DNA of 32,015 nucleotides, taken from Candidatus Woesebacteria bacterium RIFCSPLOWO2_01_FULL_44_24b. Lineage in GTDB: Bacteria; Patescibacteriota; Microgenomatia; UBA8517. Shown here in pieces: positions 7,607 through 15,890 of the stretch. The stretch lies in assembly GCA_001793235.1 (NCBI GenBank), contig MGHM01000010.1:1-32015 (forward strand), given 5' to 3'. Positions within the stretch are counted from its first letter, which is position 1. Each line of letters starts with the position of its first letter. Under the pieces are notes generated by a model. The model did no database searches. It had not been told where the DNA came from and saw nothing but the letters and a program-made list of their open reading frames with translations. The position numbers and the translations under genes are program-made.

Positions 7607-8009
7607 CCTCAAATATGGTTACGTGTTTATGGAAAGTGACTTTGAAAGTTTCCAGAAAACCCTGTCTTCCCAAAAGAGGTGGAATGCTATTACTGTCCAA
7701 AATGCCTAAAGGCACCTTCCTTTCCCAAGTGTTAATCTTTGCCCGAATGGTATTTCTCAATATATAAATTGCCGTAGATCCTCCAACTCCACTAGTTGAC
7801 CTCCTTGCCGTATCTTCAGAAAGATTAATTCCAAGTCTATTGGCATATCTTTTTGGCAATATTGTATAATCTGCTCCAGTATCAACAAGCATAAAAACTC
7901 TAAGCCACCTTTTTCTCTTTTCTGACCAAAAAAGTACAGGAGCGTAAGGTCTATGCACAGAACCAAACATCGAAGAAGGTTCTTCACGAAACGTGAATTT
8001 AAAAGCCAT
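7599..8009 (-). CDS. Retropepsin-like aspartic protease
   Basis: A 136-aa single-domain aspartic protease of the retropepsin-like clan. The catalytic signature is VDTGADYTILP with Asp43, and the C-terminal hydrophobic Gly motif is LLGRQGFLETFKVTF at about residues 112-126. Such proteins act as homodimers, each subunit giving one Asp. There is no signal peptide, so it is presumably cytoplasmic. It follows the DUF5678 gene by 3 bp. The target is unknown; the tight pairing suggests that DUF5678 is its partner, regulator or substrate. The pair lies between rel and aspS and is flanked by a duplicated rel tail. Confidence 0.85.
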   Translation of the reverse strand: MAFKFTFREEPSSMFGSVHRPYAPVLFWSEKRKRWLRVFMLVDTGADYTILPKRYANRLGINLSEDTARRSTSGVGGSTAIYILRNTIRAKINTWERKVPLGILDSNSIPPLLGRQGFLETFKVTFHKHVTIFEDK

Positions 8010-8012
8010 GAT

Positions 8013-8231
8013 TTAACACTGAGGCAATATTAACGTATCTGACTTGGGAACATAAGCCAGACTCGGAGTCTTACCTTTTTTATAAAGCCTTTCCATCGCT
8101 TTATCTATCTTTTTCCAGTCCCCCACTGCAACTACCTTATCGCCATCCAACAATATATGCTTACCTTTATACTTAGGGTCACTTAGAGCCTTAGGTGGAT
8201 AAACTATAACATCTTTTTCTTTCTTTCTCAT
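8013..8231 (-). CDS. DUF5678-like small protein
   Basis: A 72-aa protein with the pattern of DUF5678: KYKGKHILLDGDKVVAVGDW followed by a helix and a C-terminal AYVPKSDTLIL strand. The molecular function of the family is unknown. My recollection is that it recurs beside retropepsin-like proteases in bacteria and archaea, which fits the 3-bp spacing here. ATG 8231 is chosen because an upstream in-frame TTG (8249) would place the TATAAT box inside the coding region. The mRNA is predicted to be leaderless. Confidence 0.75.
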   Translation of the reverse strand: MRKKEKDVIVYPPKALSDPKYKGKHILLDGDKVVAVGDWKKIDKAMERLYKKGKTPSLAYVPKSDTLILPQC

Positions 8232-8237
8232 ATCTTC

Positions 8238-8243
8238 ATTATA
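8238..8243 (-). promoter_or_regulatory. -10 box of the DUF5678-retropepsin pair
   Basis: A perfect TATAAT on the minus strand, 6 bp before ATG 8231 and 12 bp after the rel stop codon. It gives the pair its own leaderless promoter. Confidence 0.65.
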
Positions 8244-8254
8244 CAACAAACTAT

Positions 8255-9742
8255 CTACTCCCCTTTCCTCAACTGCTTATTTATTCGCCTTTTAGCCATG
8301 GAAGTGACTACGAAACGAGACCAGTCACGATTCAAGGGCTTTTTGTTTTTCGACTTTATTATCTCCACTACATCCCCACTTTTCAACTTATAATTCAAGG
8401 GTACCATGCGCCCGTTTACCTTGGCCGACTGGATATACTCCGGCAAGTCGGTATGTACGGCAAAAGCAAAGTCCACAGGGGTTGACTCAGCCGGCAAGTC
8501 ATAAACGTCCCCTTTTGGCGAGAAAACGAAATTGCGCTCACGAAAGGCATCAAACTTAACTGCCTCCAAAAATTCCTTTGAGTCGGTAAGCTCTTTCTGC
8601 CATTCAACCAATTGCTTCACCCAATTGAGCTTAGTCTCCTCAACCTTAACTCCTTTACTTTCTAAAATTTTATCTGAAGTACCGGCTGCCTTTGCCTGAG
8701 TATAGGCCCAATGTGCCGCTACTCCATATTCCGCTTGCTCATGCATAACGCGGGTCCTGATTTGCACTTCCACAATTCTTCCGCCGGGGCCAAATACTTT
8801 TGTATGAATTGACTGGTAACCATTGGGTTTGGGCTGGGCAATAAAGTCTGAAATGCCGATGTGCGGAACCGGTTTAAAATGCCCATGCACTATCCCCAGC
8901 GCGGCATAGCAACTCGTCACACTGTCAACAATAATTCTTAAGGCCACGATATCGTGAATTTTGGTAAAGTCCCCGGCAATTTCGTTCCTCGCGAGCTTTT
9001 TCCATAAAGAATAAAACCGCTTTGCTCGCCCGTTTATTTTAGCCTTTATGCCCTCATCCGCCAGAAACCGAAGTAAGGAATGTTGCATCTTTTTAATATG
9101 CTCTTCCGCCGCTTTATAGTAAGGCTTACTTTCTCTAACCAGATTTTTATACTCTTCGGGATATAGATACTGAAAAGATAAGTCGTTTAACTCGCCGCTG
9201 ACTTCTCCCATTCCTAGCCTCTCCGCCAAGGGGGCATAAATTTCCAATGTCTCCATAGCAATTCTAGGACGTTTGGCAGCGGGGACCGCCCAAAGTGTCC
9301 TCATATTGTGGAGCCTGTCCGCCAATTTAATTATCACTACTCTAATGTCACGGGCCATAAAAAGGAGCATCTTTCTGAGATTTTCCACAAACTGCGCCTG
9401 AGCGTCCTTCTTCCACCTTATGGTTGCAACCTTGGAGACCCCATCCACCAAATGAGCCACGTTTTCGCCAAATTCTCTTACCAAATCTTCACTCTTTGCA
9501 CCTCCATCCTCAATAGTGTCATGGAGGAGCCCAGCTATTATTGAGTCCTCGTCCAGCTTCCAGCTGGCAAGTATGGTGGCTACTTCCAAGGGGTGCTCAT
9601 AGTACGGCTCGCCGCTAAAGCGCACCTGGCCAACATGCGCCAACTTAGTTAGCTCCCACGCTTTCACCAACTTTTTTTCGTCGTACTTAATATCATTGTT
9701 ACTCATTTCCTCAATGAGTTCGGTGAATTTTTGCTCACTCAT
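8255..9742 (-). CDS. rel: Bifunctional (p)ppGpp synthetase/hydrolase, short Rel
   Basis: Makes and degrades the stringent-response alarmone (p)ppGpp. The HD hydrolase domain appears intact (YEHPLEVA, LLHDTIEDG and KLADRLHNMRTL). The synthetase domain follows, with RAKRFYSLWKKL, DIVALRIIV, PNGYQSIHTKVFGPGG and EVQIRTRVMHEQAEYGVAAHW. A TGS domain at about 400-475 includes VFSPKGDVYDLP. At 495 aa it ends right after TGS; the helical, zinc-finger and ACT domains used for ribosome sensing in approximately 730-aa Rel proteins are absent. It overlaps the recJ end by 8 bp. Confidence 0.95.
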   Translation of the reverse strand: MSEQKFTELIEEMSNNDIKYDEKKLVKAWELTKLAHVGQVRFSGEPYYEHPLEVATILASWKLDEDSIIAGLLHDTIEDGGAKSEDLVREFGENVAHLVDGVSKVATIRWKKDAQAQFVENLRKMLLFMARDIRVVIIKLADRLHNMRTLWAVPAAKRPRIAMETLEIYAPLAERLGMGEVSGELNDLSFQYLYPEEYKNLVRESKPYYKAAEEHIKKMQHSLLRFLADEGIKAKINGRAKRFYSLWKKLARNEIAGDFTKIHDIVALRIIVDSVTSCYAALGIVHGHFKPVPHIGISDFIAQPKPNGYQSIHTKVFGPGGRIVEVQIRTRVMHEQAEYGVAAHWAYTQAKAAGTSDKILESKGVKVEETKLNWVKQLVEWQKELTDSKEFLEAVKFDAFRERNFVFSPKGDVYDLPAESTPVDFAFAVHTDLPEYIQSAKVNGRMVPLNYKLKSGDVVEIIKSKNKKPLNRDWSRFVVTSMAKRRINKQLRKGE

Positions 9743-11366
9743 ACTTAATATCTTTCAAAATCAGCTCGATATTTGTATTGCCGTTCCAAGTGTTCTCACT
9801 CATGCGATAGGCAACGCTTGCGGCTTTCGCGTCACTTTTGTCGGGACAATTAAACATCATCGCCTCCACTTTCGTGCTGTCATGCTCTAAAACCATTTTT
9901 AAGTGATTATTAAGCTTGCCAACAAGTCTTTGGGAAACTATTTTTACATTACGTGTCGCAAAAACCGGAGCAGGGTTTCCCACACCGTAGGGCTCAAGTT
10001 GCGCAAGCGTATTATAAACCTTTTGATTTACTTGGCTAAAACCAAGCTCACAATCAATCATTAGTTTGCGCTCAAGCACTTCACTGCCCAATAGCGGTGT
10101 CGCGTACTCGTTGATTTTTTGACTGAATTCAGCGATATTTTTAATCTCAATTGAAAAGCCCGCGGCCATCTCGTGCCCGCCGCCCTCAATAATAAGCTCG
10201 CTTTGGGCTCGAATTGCCTCAATTATATTAAACCCGGGGACCGAGCGCGCGGAGCCTTTCGCAATCTCGGACCGCATGGAAAGTACAATTGCAGGGCGAT
10301 TAAGCTTCTCAACAACTCTACCTGCAATTAGACCAATTACACCTTCATGGTAATTTGCATCCGCCATGACAATCACGGATTCAAGCCCGGTGGGCAGATT
10401 TCCTTCCATAAATGAAACCGCAGCTTCAACTGTATCCTGCCTTTCCTTGTTAAGTTTATTAAGGGTAAGTGCCAAATCTTCCGCCCTTTTAGGGTTTCTG
10501 GTGCACAAAAGGCGCAAGGCATCCATACCGCTTGCCATCCGCCCCGGGGCATTAATCCTCGGAGCAATCATGAAGCCTACTTCATAAGTGCCAATTTTTT
10601 TCTCGAGCAAACCTGACACCATTAATAATTTTCTGAGGCCAAGTCTCGTGATTGTATTCAGTTCCTCTAAGCCATACTTAACAAGCGAGCGGTTGACTCC
10701 AACAAGCGGCAGCTGATCTGCGATAACACCAATAGCGACCAATTCCAACTTCCCTATCTGAGCGTCATTTTTCAACTTCCTACTAATCTCTTTTGCAAAA
10801 AACCACGCCACACCTGCCCCGGAAGTTTGGGTTGTATGAATAATGGAATATGCACTTGGAAGCTTTCCACTGGCTTGATGATGATCGGAAATTATTACGT
10901 CTACGCCCAGCTTCTTAGCCGCATCTACTCCATTATAGGCAACTATGCCATTGTCAACTGTAATAATAAGTTTCAGGTCTTCAACTTCTGCCTTTAGTTT
11001 TTCTACGCTCTTACCGCTAAGACCGTACCCGTCGTTGAATCTGTCAGGGATATAAGGAAGAACGTCTGCTCCCAAGCTATCTAGAATCTCCCATAAAATA
11101 GCCGTAGCACAAACTCCATCAGCGTCATAGTCACCATAAACCACTATTTTCTCATTTCTTTTTATAGCTTCTGCAATTCTGTCTACTGCCATCTGCATTG
11201 CTTTACGAGATAATCCTACGGAAGGCAGAGAAAGCCCCCCTGGATGCGTCGGATTTAAAAACCATTCTTTTTCTTTTTTGGTTTTTATCCCGCGATTCTC
11301 CAGTAAAATCTCTAAGATATCTGCGGTTTTACTTTTGTTTTTAATCTCCCACCTCTTTTTCGGCAT
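9735..11366 (-). CDS. recJ: Single-stranded-DNA-specific exonuclease RecJ
   Basis: A 5'-3' single-strand exonuclease of the DHH family used in recombination and repair. Motifs in order are VVYGDYDADGVCATA, TVDNGI, ISDHHQ (the DHH motif), then the DHHA1 domain with GLIAGRVVEKLNRPAIVLS and GGGHEMAAGF, and a C-terminal OB-like part. The length of 543 aa is normal for a minimal RecJ. Transcription is divergent from cca across a 27-bp gap. It is followed by rel with an 8-bp overlap, so repair and stringent-response genes share a transcript. Confidence 0.95.
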   Translation of the reverse strand: MPKKRWEIKNKSKTADILEILLENRGIKTKKEKEWFLNPTHPGGLSLPSVGLSRKAMQMAVDRIAEAIKRNEKIVVYGDYDADGVCATAILWEILDSLGADVLPYIPDRFNDGYGLSGKSVEKLKAEVEDLKLIITVDNGIVAYNGVDAAKKLGVDVIISDHHQASGKLPSAYSIIHTTQTSGAGVAWFFAKEISRKLKNDAQIGKLELVAIGVIADQLPLVGVNRSLVKYGLEELNTITRLGLRKLLMVSGLLEKKIGTYEVGFMIAPRINAPGRMASGMDALRLLCTRNPKRAEDLALTLNKLNKERQDTVEAAVSFMEGNLPTGLESVIVMADANYHEGVIGLIAGRVVEKLNRPAIVLSMRSEIAKGSARSVPGFNIIEAIRAQSELIIEGGGHEMAAGFSIEIKNIAEFSQKINEYATPLLGSEVLERKLMIDCELGFSQVNQKVYNTLAQLEPYGVGNPAPVFATRNVKIVSQRLVGKLNNHLKMVLEHDSTKVEAMMFNCPDKSDAKAASVAYRMSENTWNGNTNIELILKDIKYE

Positions 11367-11374
11367 AATCGTTT

Positions 11375-11385
11375 TTAATAGTATA
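11375..11385 (-). promoter_or_regulatory. Candidate recJ promoter region
   Basis: Two weak minus-strand -10 candidates are present: TATTAA (11375-11380), 8 bp before ATG 11366, and TATACT (11380-11385), 13 bp before it. The second overlaps the cca -10 on the other strand, as in symmetric bidirectional promoters. Confidence 0.4.
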
Positions 11386-11387
11386 AT
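11382..11387 (+). promoter_or_regulatory. -10 box of cca
   Basis: A perfect TATAAT ending 6 bp before ATG 11394, predicting a leaderless cca mRNA. Confidence 0.65.
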
Positions 11388-11393
11388 GGTCTA

Positions 11394-12770
11394 ATGACCC
11401 TTACAATACCAGAGGAAGTAAAAACTTTAAGCAGTAAATTTGAAGCCTCAGGGCATGAACTCTACCTTGTTGGCGGAGCAGTTCGTGATTATGCCATGGG
11501 CAAGCCAATTTATGACTGGGACTTTACAACCGACGCAAGTCCGGAAAAAATACTGGCTATTCTCGGTGAAGATGCTTTTTATGACAACAACTTCGGGACT
11601 GTGGGATTTCCGTATAAAGAAGGAGAAAGGCCTTTTGAAGTCACGACTTTCAGGACAGAGACAACTTATTCTGACGCAAGGCACCCGGATGAAATAAAGT
11701 GGGGAAATACTCTCGAAGAAGACCTCAAAAGGCGTGATTTTACAATTAATGCGATGGCCTTAAAAATTTCAAATTTAAACTTTAAAATTTTAAATAAAGA
11801 AGATATTGGAATTATTGACCCTTACGATGGGAAGAAAGACATAGATAAGAAGCTTATCCGAGCGGTTGGGGACCCGATTGAGCGCTTCTCAGAAGACGCT
11901 CTCCGGATGATGCGCGCGGTGAGAATAGCCTCAGAACTGGGATTTACTATCGATGAGCAGACTTTCAACGCCATAAAAATGCACGCCGGGTCTATCCACA
12001 AAATCGCCCATGAGCGGGTGCGCGATGAGCTTTTAAAAATTCTAGGTTCAAAATATCCATATGAGGGCGTACTTCTCCTGCATGGCTCGGGGCTTATGGA
12101 TGAAATTCTGCCAGAGCTTTCAAAAACCTTCGGGGTGGAACAAAAGTCTCCCGGCAGGCACCATATCTATGACGTTGGTACCCACTCCTTAATGTCTTTA
12201 AAAAACTGCCCCTCGGGAGACGCAATTGTGCGCTTTGCAACTCTAATTCACGACATCGGCAAGCCCCAAACATACAAAGTTCAGGATGCGATTATTACTT
12301 TTTACAATCACGAAGTCCTTGGTGCGAGGATCGCCAAAAATATCGCGGCCCGCTTGCGCTTTTCAAAGCGTGACTCAGACAAGCTTTGGAAACTCGTTCG
12401 CTGGCACCAGTTTACAGTTGACGAGCACCAAACCGACAAAGCCATAAGGCGCTTTATCACCAAAGTAACACCGGAATATGTGGAGGATATGCTGGCACTC
12501 CGCACTGGGGACAGACTTGGCGGAGGAGCAGCAGAGACTTCCTGGCGCCTGGAGGAATTTAAAAAACGCCTCATCGAAGTCCAAAAACAGCCCTTCACTG
12601 TCCGCGACTTAAAGATTAACGGCTCAGACGTCATGAAAGAATTGGGTATCAAACCCAGCCCCAAAGTTGGGGAAATACTCAATAAACTTTTTGAGGATGT
12701 AGTGGAGAAAAGAGTGGATAACGAAAAAGAAGCTTTATTAGAAAAGTTAAGACAAATAACAGAAAGTTAA
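11394..12770 (+). CDS. cca: CCA tRNA nucleotidyltransferase with HD domain
   Basis: Adds or repairs the 3' CCA of tRNAs. The class II nucleotidyltransferase head carries LYLVGGAVRD, the metal-binding DWDFTT motif and RRDFTINAMAL. The neck contains ALRMMRAVRIASELGF. An HD domain follows (LIHDIGKPQTYK). The length is 458 aa. Its need is visible in the window: tRNA-Gln lacks an encoded CCA, whereas tRNA-Pro has one. It could in principle act as a poly(A) polymerase, but the HD-bearing layout and motif set favour CCA addition. The last 4 bp overlap the convergent gene at 12767. Confidence 0.94.
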   Translation: MTLTIPEEVKTLSSKFEASGHELYLVGGAVRDYAMGKPIYDWDFTTDASPEKILAILGEDAFYDNNFGTVGFPYKEGERPFEVTTFRTETTYSDARHPDEIKWGNTLEEDLKRRDFTINAMALKISNLNFKILNKEDIGIIDPYDGKKDIDKKLIRAVGDPIERFSEDALRMMRAVRIASELGFTIDEQTFNAIKMHAGSIHKIAHERVRDELLKILGSKYPYEGVLLLHGSGLMDEILPELSKTFGVEQKSPGRHHIYDVGTHSLMSLKNCPSGDAIVRFATLIHDIGKPQTYKVQDAIITFYNHEVLGARIAKNIAARLRFSKRDSDKLWKLVRWHQFTVDEHQTDKAIRRFITKVTPEYVEDMLALRTGDRLGGGAAETSWRLEEFKKRLIEVQKQPFTVRDLKINGSDVMKELGIKPSPKVGEILNKLFEDVVEKRVDNEKEALLEKLRQITES

Positions 12771-13027
12771 CCTTGGCTCTTTTCGCCTCCCCATGGATTC
12801 CCAAACGCATCCACTTTTTCTTCTTTTGGAGAAACGTTACCCGGCAATCCTCTTTCTACTTGTGTATTTTTCAATATTTTCTGGTCCGTCGCCGCTTCTT
12901 CTTTCTTTATGGTTTCCATTACCTCAGCTTCAGTATTTGGATTGAAAGGATCTCTATATAATTGTCTTTTACTTTCCGCTGTAGCAATTTGTTCCGCAGT
13001 CGGGCGAACTTCACTTGAATCGCTCAT
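12767..13027 (-). CDS. Small hydrophilic hypothetical protein, 86 aa
   Basis: Not recognised. The protein is acidic, Glu/Lys/Asn/Pro-rich, probably largely disordered, and has no membrane segment. ATG 13027 has the best Shine-Dalgarno in the window (AAGGAGGTGA at 13032-13041, four bases away), unusual among these mostly leaderless genes. An in-frame ATG at 13054 lies 5 bp after an extended -10 and would give nine more residues by leaderless initiation; both starts are plausible. The end overlaps the cca stop codon. Confidence 0.65.
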   Translation of the reverse strand: MSDSSEVRPTAEQIATAESKRQLYRDPFNPNTEAEVMETIKKEEAATDQKILKNTQVERGLPGNVSPKEEKVDAFGNPWGGEKSQG

Positions 13028-13031
13028 AACT

Positions 13032-13041
13032 TCACCTCCTT
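13032..13041 (-). promoter_or_regulatory. Strong Shine-Dalgarno deciding start 13027
   Basis: The minus strand reads AAGGAGGTGA, four bases before ATG 13027. It would be wasted if ATG 13054 were the only start. Confidence 0.7.
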
Positions 13042-13059
13042 CAGTTTCTGACATAAGAT

Positions 13060-13068
13060 ATTATAACA
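13060..13068 (-). promoter_or_regulatory. Extended -10 before the 86-aa gene
   Basis: TGT-TATAAT on the minus strand, 5 bp before the alternative ATG 13054. The transcript should begin at or next to that ATG and carry the internal Shine-Dalgarno about 15 nt in. Confidence 0.65.
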
Positions 13069-13073
13069 CTAAA

Positions 13074-13949
13074 CTATTTTTTGGAAAACTTTCTCTGAAG
13101 TTTATCTAAAGTTACATACAAAGGCACTGCTACAAATGGTGAAGAATAAGTTCCCGAGATAGCGCCAATGAGTAAGGCCACGGCGAACCAGCGGATTGTG
13201 TCCCCGCCGAAAATTACCAAGGTCACAAGCATAATTATTATCGTCAAAGAATTTATTATCGAGCGGCGCATGGTCTCGGTGACCGCCCGATTTACCACAT
13301 CATGGATTTCTCCTCCGTGCTTTTTTTGAATTTCCCGGATTCTGTCAAAGACAACTATGGTGTCGTGGACTGAGAACGAAAGCGTGGTTAAAACCGCAGT
13401 TACAAAAAGAAAGTCTATTTCAGCGCCAAAAAAGTGACCTAAAATTGAGAAAGCCCCAATTAAAACCAGAGTGTCGTGTATTGTGGCTAAAATTGCTGAA
13501 ACCCCAAAAGTTATCTTTTTAAACTGCGTGGCCACCCATAATAAAATCGCGCTCCCCGCAAGAGCTATTGCAATTGCCGTCTTTTTAACCAGCTCCGGCC
13601 CGATGGTTGGCCCGACATTCTGGAGGCTCAACTGCTCCACTTCCAGACTGGCTGCAATTTCTGACACCTTTTTTTGCTCTTCATCGTTCAAACTCTTGGT
13701 CTTTACCACCAACCTGTCTTCGCCGGAAGTCACAAGCTGGGCAACTTCTATATTTGCCTCCTTGAATTTAGTCTCAAGCTCGGCCTTTTTCTCGGGATTT
13801 GGAATTTTGTAATCAATGACTGCTCCCCCTGTAAAGTCCAGGCCCAAAGGAAAGCCCCAACTGGTAATCGCATAAATGCCGGCCACTATAACAATTGCCG
13901 AAAGTACAAAATATACTTTAGTGTATTTTAACCAGTTGGTTATTTTCAT
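13074..13949 (-). CDS. secF: Protein translocase subunit SecF
   Basis: Membrane partner of SecD that uses the proton-motive force to help complete Sec-dependent export. There is one N-terminal span (VYFVLSAIVIVAGIYAI), then the family signature GLDFTGGAVIDY, a periplasmic domain to about residue 115, and five further spans. The RND-like motif is SVHDTIVVFDRIRE. The length of 291 aa is normal. Its ATG overlaps the secD stop by 4 bp, so it is the last gene of the 17566-13074 operon. Confidence 0.95.
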   Translation of the reverse strand: MKITNWLKYTKVYFVLSAIVIVAGIYAITSWGFPLGLDFTGGAVIDYKIPNPEKKAELETKFKEANIEVAQLVTSGEDRLVVKTKSLNDEEQKKVSEIAASLEVEQLSLQNVGPTIGPELVKKTAIAIALAGSAILLWVATQFKKITFGVSAILATIHDTLVLIGAFSILGHFFGAEIDFLFVTAVLTTLSFSVHDTIVVFDRIREIQKKHGGEIHDVVNRAVTETMRRSIINSLTIIIMLVTLVIFGGDTIRWFAVALLIGAISGTYSSPFVAVPLYVTLDKLQRKFSKK

Positions 13950-15283
13950 TTTTTTATAAACAACCTCAGTAAATTTCTTGATATAAAGACTCCTGTAAAA
14001 AGACTAATAAATATTCCGAGTGCCAAAGTCAATGCAAAACCGCGAACCGGGCCCGAGGTGTGCAAAAATGACCAATTAAAGGGATTTGCCAATATAAAAG
14101 CCGTAATCAGAGTGGCAATATTGGCATCGCGAATTGAGTCCCATGCCCGACCAAAGGCGGTTTCCAAGGCAAAGCTTACCGAGGCGTCTTTCGCCCGCTC
14201 CTCACGGTACCTTTCAAACACCAAAATATTGGCGTCCACCGCCATGCCAACCGACAGAATAAAACCTGCGATTCCCGGTAAAGTTAGCACAACCGGAATA
14301 AGTTTATAAATTGCAAGAGTGTAAACTCCAAAAAGAATAAGCCCGACATCTGCAACTATCCCAAGCCGGCCATACATTACTACCATAAATAGGGCAACTA
14401 CAATGAGCCCGACTATTCCGGCCTGAACACTTTTTTCAATAGATTCGGCTCCAAGGCTCGGGCCGATGGTGCGCTCCTCGATAAGGTTTATCCCAACAGG
14501 CAGGGAGCCCGCATTAATTTGAATAGAAAGCGCGCGTGCGTCCTCCACCGAAAAACTCCCCGAAATTTGAGCTTTACCTCCGGTGATTTTTTCCTGCACA
14601 ACGGGGGCTGAGACTATCTGCCCGTCGAGAAGGATAGGAAGGTTTTTGCCGACATTTTCTTCGGTTAATTTCTCGAATTTCGTAGAGCCTTCGGGTGTAA
14701 ATTCAACTCCCACACCCGGGCTCCCGTCAACCTGACTAAATACTACGTCGGCGGATACAACATCTGCGCCGGTCAAATCAGTGGGAGCTAATACTTCTTC
14801 AGTCTCCAGGCGGGCCTGCCCGCCATCAGCTGGAGCCTCAGGCGACTGCAGGCGGGCAAATACAAGCTGTGCGGTTTTGCCGATGAGCTCCTTTGCACTT
14901 GCCGTATTGGTTACACCGGGAAGCTCGACGATGAGTCTATCGCGCCCTTCAAAGTTCGCCCGCTGAACATTGGCCTCGGACACCCCAAATAAATTAATTC
15001 TTTGGGAAACAACTTCGGTTAACCCCGCGAGAGCGCGCTCTTTTTCAACAGCCTCCATCCCATCGGTCTCGGCTTCAAAGACAAAATGGCTGCCCCCGAC
15101 CAAATCAAGCCCGAGCTTGAGTTCAAAATCACGAACTATATTAATATTGCCGAAATTGATTGTGAGAGGAGCTTTGGCAAATTCCCGACCCCCAACTGTA
15201 AATTTCGAGGGAAACGCAATCGTGAGCGCAAAAACAGAGAATACAAAAATATAAAAAAGCCTTCTCATGGGGTTTTTGTACAT
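13946..15283 (-). CDS. secD: Protein translocase subunit SecD
   Basis: Works with SecF in the membrane to drive late export steps. An N-terminal span is followed by KLGLDLVGGSHFVFE, the large periplasmic P1 region with QRINLFGVSEANVQ and RLIVELPGV, then RTIGPSLGAESIEKS before the six-helix bundle. The GMAVDANILVFERYREE motif is intact. At 445 aa the P1 domain is shorter than in E. coli (615 aa) but normal for small SecDs. The ATG comes one base after the stop of the HTH-nucleotidyltransferase gene. Confidence 0.95.
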   Translation of the reverse strand: MYKNPMRRLFYIFVFSVFALTIAFPSKFTVGGREFAKAPLTINFGNINIVRDFELKLGLDLVGGSHFVFEAETDGMEAVEKERALAGLTEVVSQRINLFGVSEANVQRANFEGRDRLIVELPGVTNTASAKELIGKTAQLVFARLQSPEAPADGGQARLETEEVLAPTDLTGADVVSADVVFSQVDGSPGVGVEFTPEGSTKFEKLTEENVGKNLPILLDGQIVSAPVVQEKITGGKAQISGSFSVEDARALSIQINAGSLPVGINLIEERTIGPSLGAESIEKSVQAGIVGLIVVALFMVVMYGRLGIVADVGLILFGVYTLAIYKLIPVVLTLPGIAGFILSVGMAVDANILVFERYREERAKDASVSFALETAFGRAWDSIRDANIATLITAFILANPFNWSFLHTSGPVRGFALTLALGIFISLFTGVFISRNLLRLFIKK

Positions 15284-15284
15284 A

Positions 15285-15869
15285 CTAGCTCACCAAGGAT
15301 TCTTCGTCTCCAATAATCATGACTCGACTTCCGGCTAAGATCCCAAGAAGGAATGGATCTCGCCTTTTTTTTCTAAAGTCCAGCTCCTCCCGGCTCATAA
15401 CGGTGTAGTTGATTTCCTGAGACCGCCTGGATTCCTCGGCACGCACCAAAGTTGCAAGCTCTGGCAGCACTATTTCGCCGACTACCAAAATATCAACCTC
15501 GTCCTCACGCTTTCTCTCCTTTTGTCTTGTAAAGCGGCCAGAAAACATCACAAAACCGGGTTTTCCCAACTTTACTTTGTTTGTAATCAAAGTAGCTCCG
15601 AGTCCGGTATTTTTGGCCACGACCGAGAGGAAATCTTCATACATGGGGTAGTCTTCGCGAAGCCAATAGTATACCCTGTTTCCCCTTGGTTCCTTTTTTA
15701 TTATGCCGGCCGTCTCAAGCCTTGAGAGGTCTCGCCTTACCGCATTAATCTCCTCTTTGACTTCACGGACAACTCCCCGAACATGATACATCTGTCGCGG
15801 ATTGCCGTAGAAAAGCTCCAAGAGTTTAACTCTAACTTTAGAGGTGATAATATCGCTTAAATCTGCCAT
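15285..15869 (-). CDS. Winged-helix regulator fused to a nucleotidyltransferase-like domain
   Basis: A 194-aa protein. The N-terminal half is a winged HTH (residues 5-75: KVRVKLLELFYGNP, EINAVRRDLSRLETAGIIKKE) typical of ArsR/MarR-like DNA-binding domains. The C-terminal half resembles a minimal nucleotidyltransferase fold (EDEVDILVVGE) followed by a helix pair. It could be a transcription factor with a vestigial or ligand-sensing domain, or could modify a partner. It sits inside the secDF operon, 21 bp after the DUF3048 gene and 1 bp before secD, so it may control export or envelope genes; that is inference. Confidence 0.8.
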   Translation of the reverse strand: MADLSDIITSKVRVKLLELFYGNPRQMYHVRGVVREVKEEINAVRRDLSRLETAGIIKKEPRGNRVYYWLREDYPMYEDFLSVVAKNTGLGATLITNKVKLGKPGFVMFSGRFTRQKERKREDEVDILVVGEIVLPELATLVRAEESRRSQEINYTVMSREELDFRKKRRDPFLLGILAGSRVMIIGDEESLVS

Positions 15870-15890
15870 AATCTTGCCGGGCAGCAGAGA

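Noticed and set aside
12308..12682. 124-codon minus-strand reading opposite cca
   Set aside because: It lies wholly within the HD-domain part of cca and has no family-like features.
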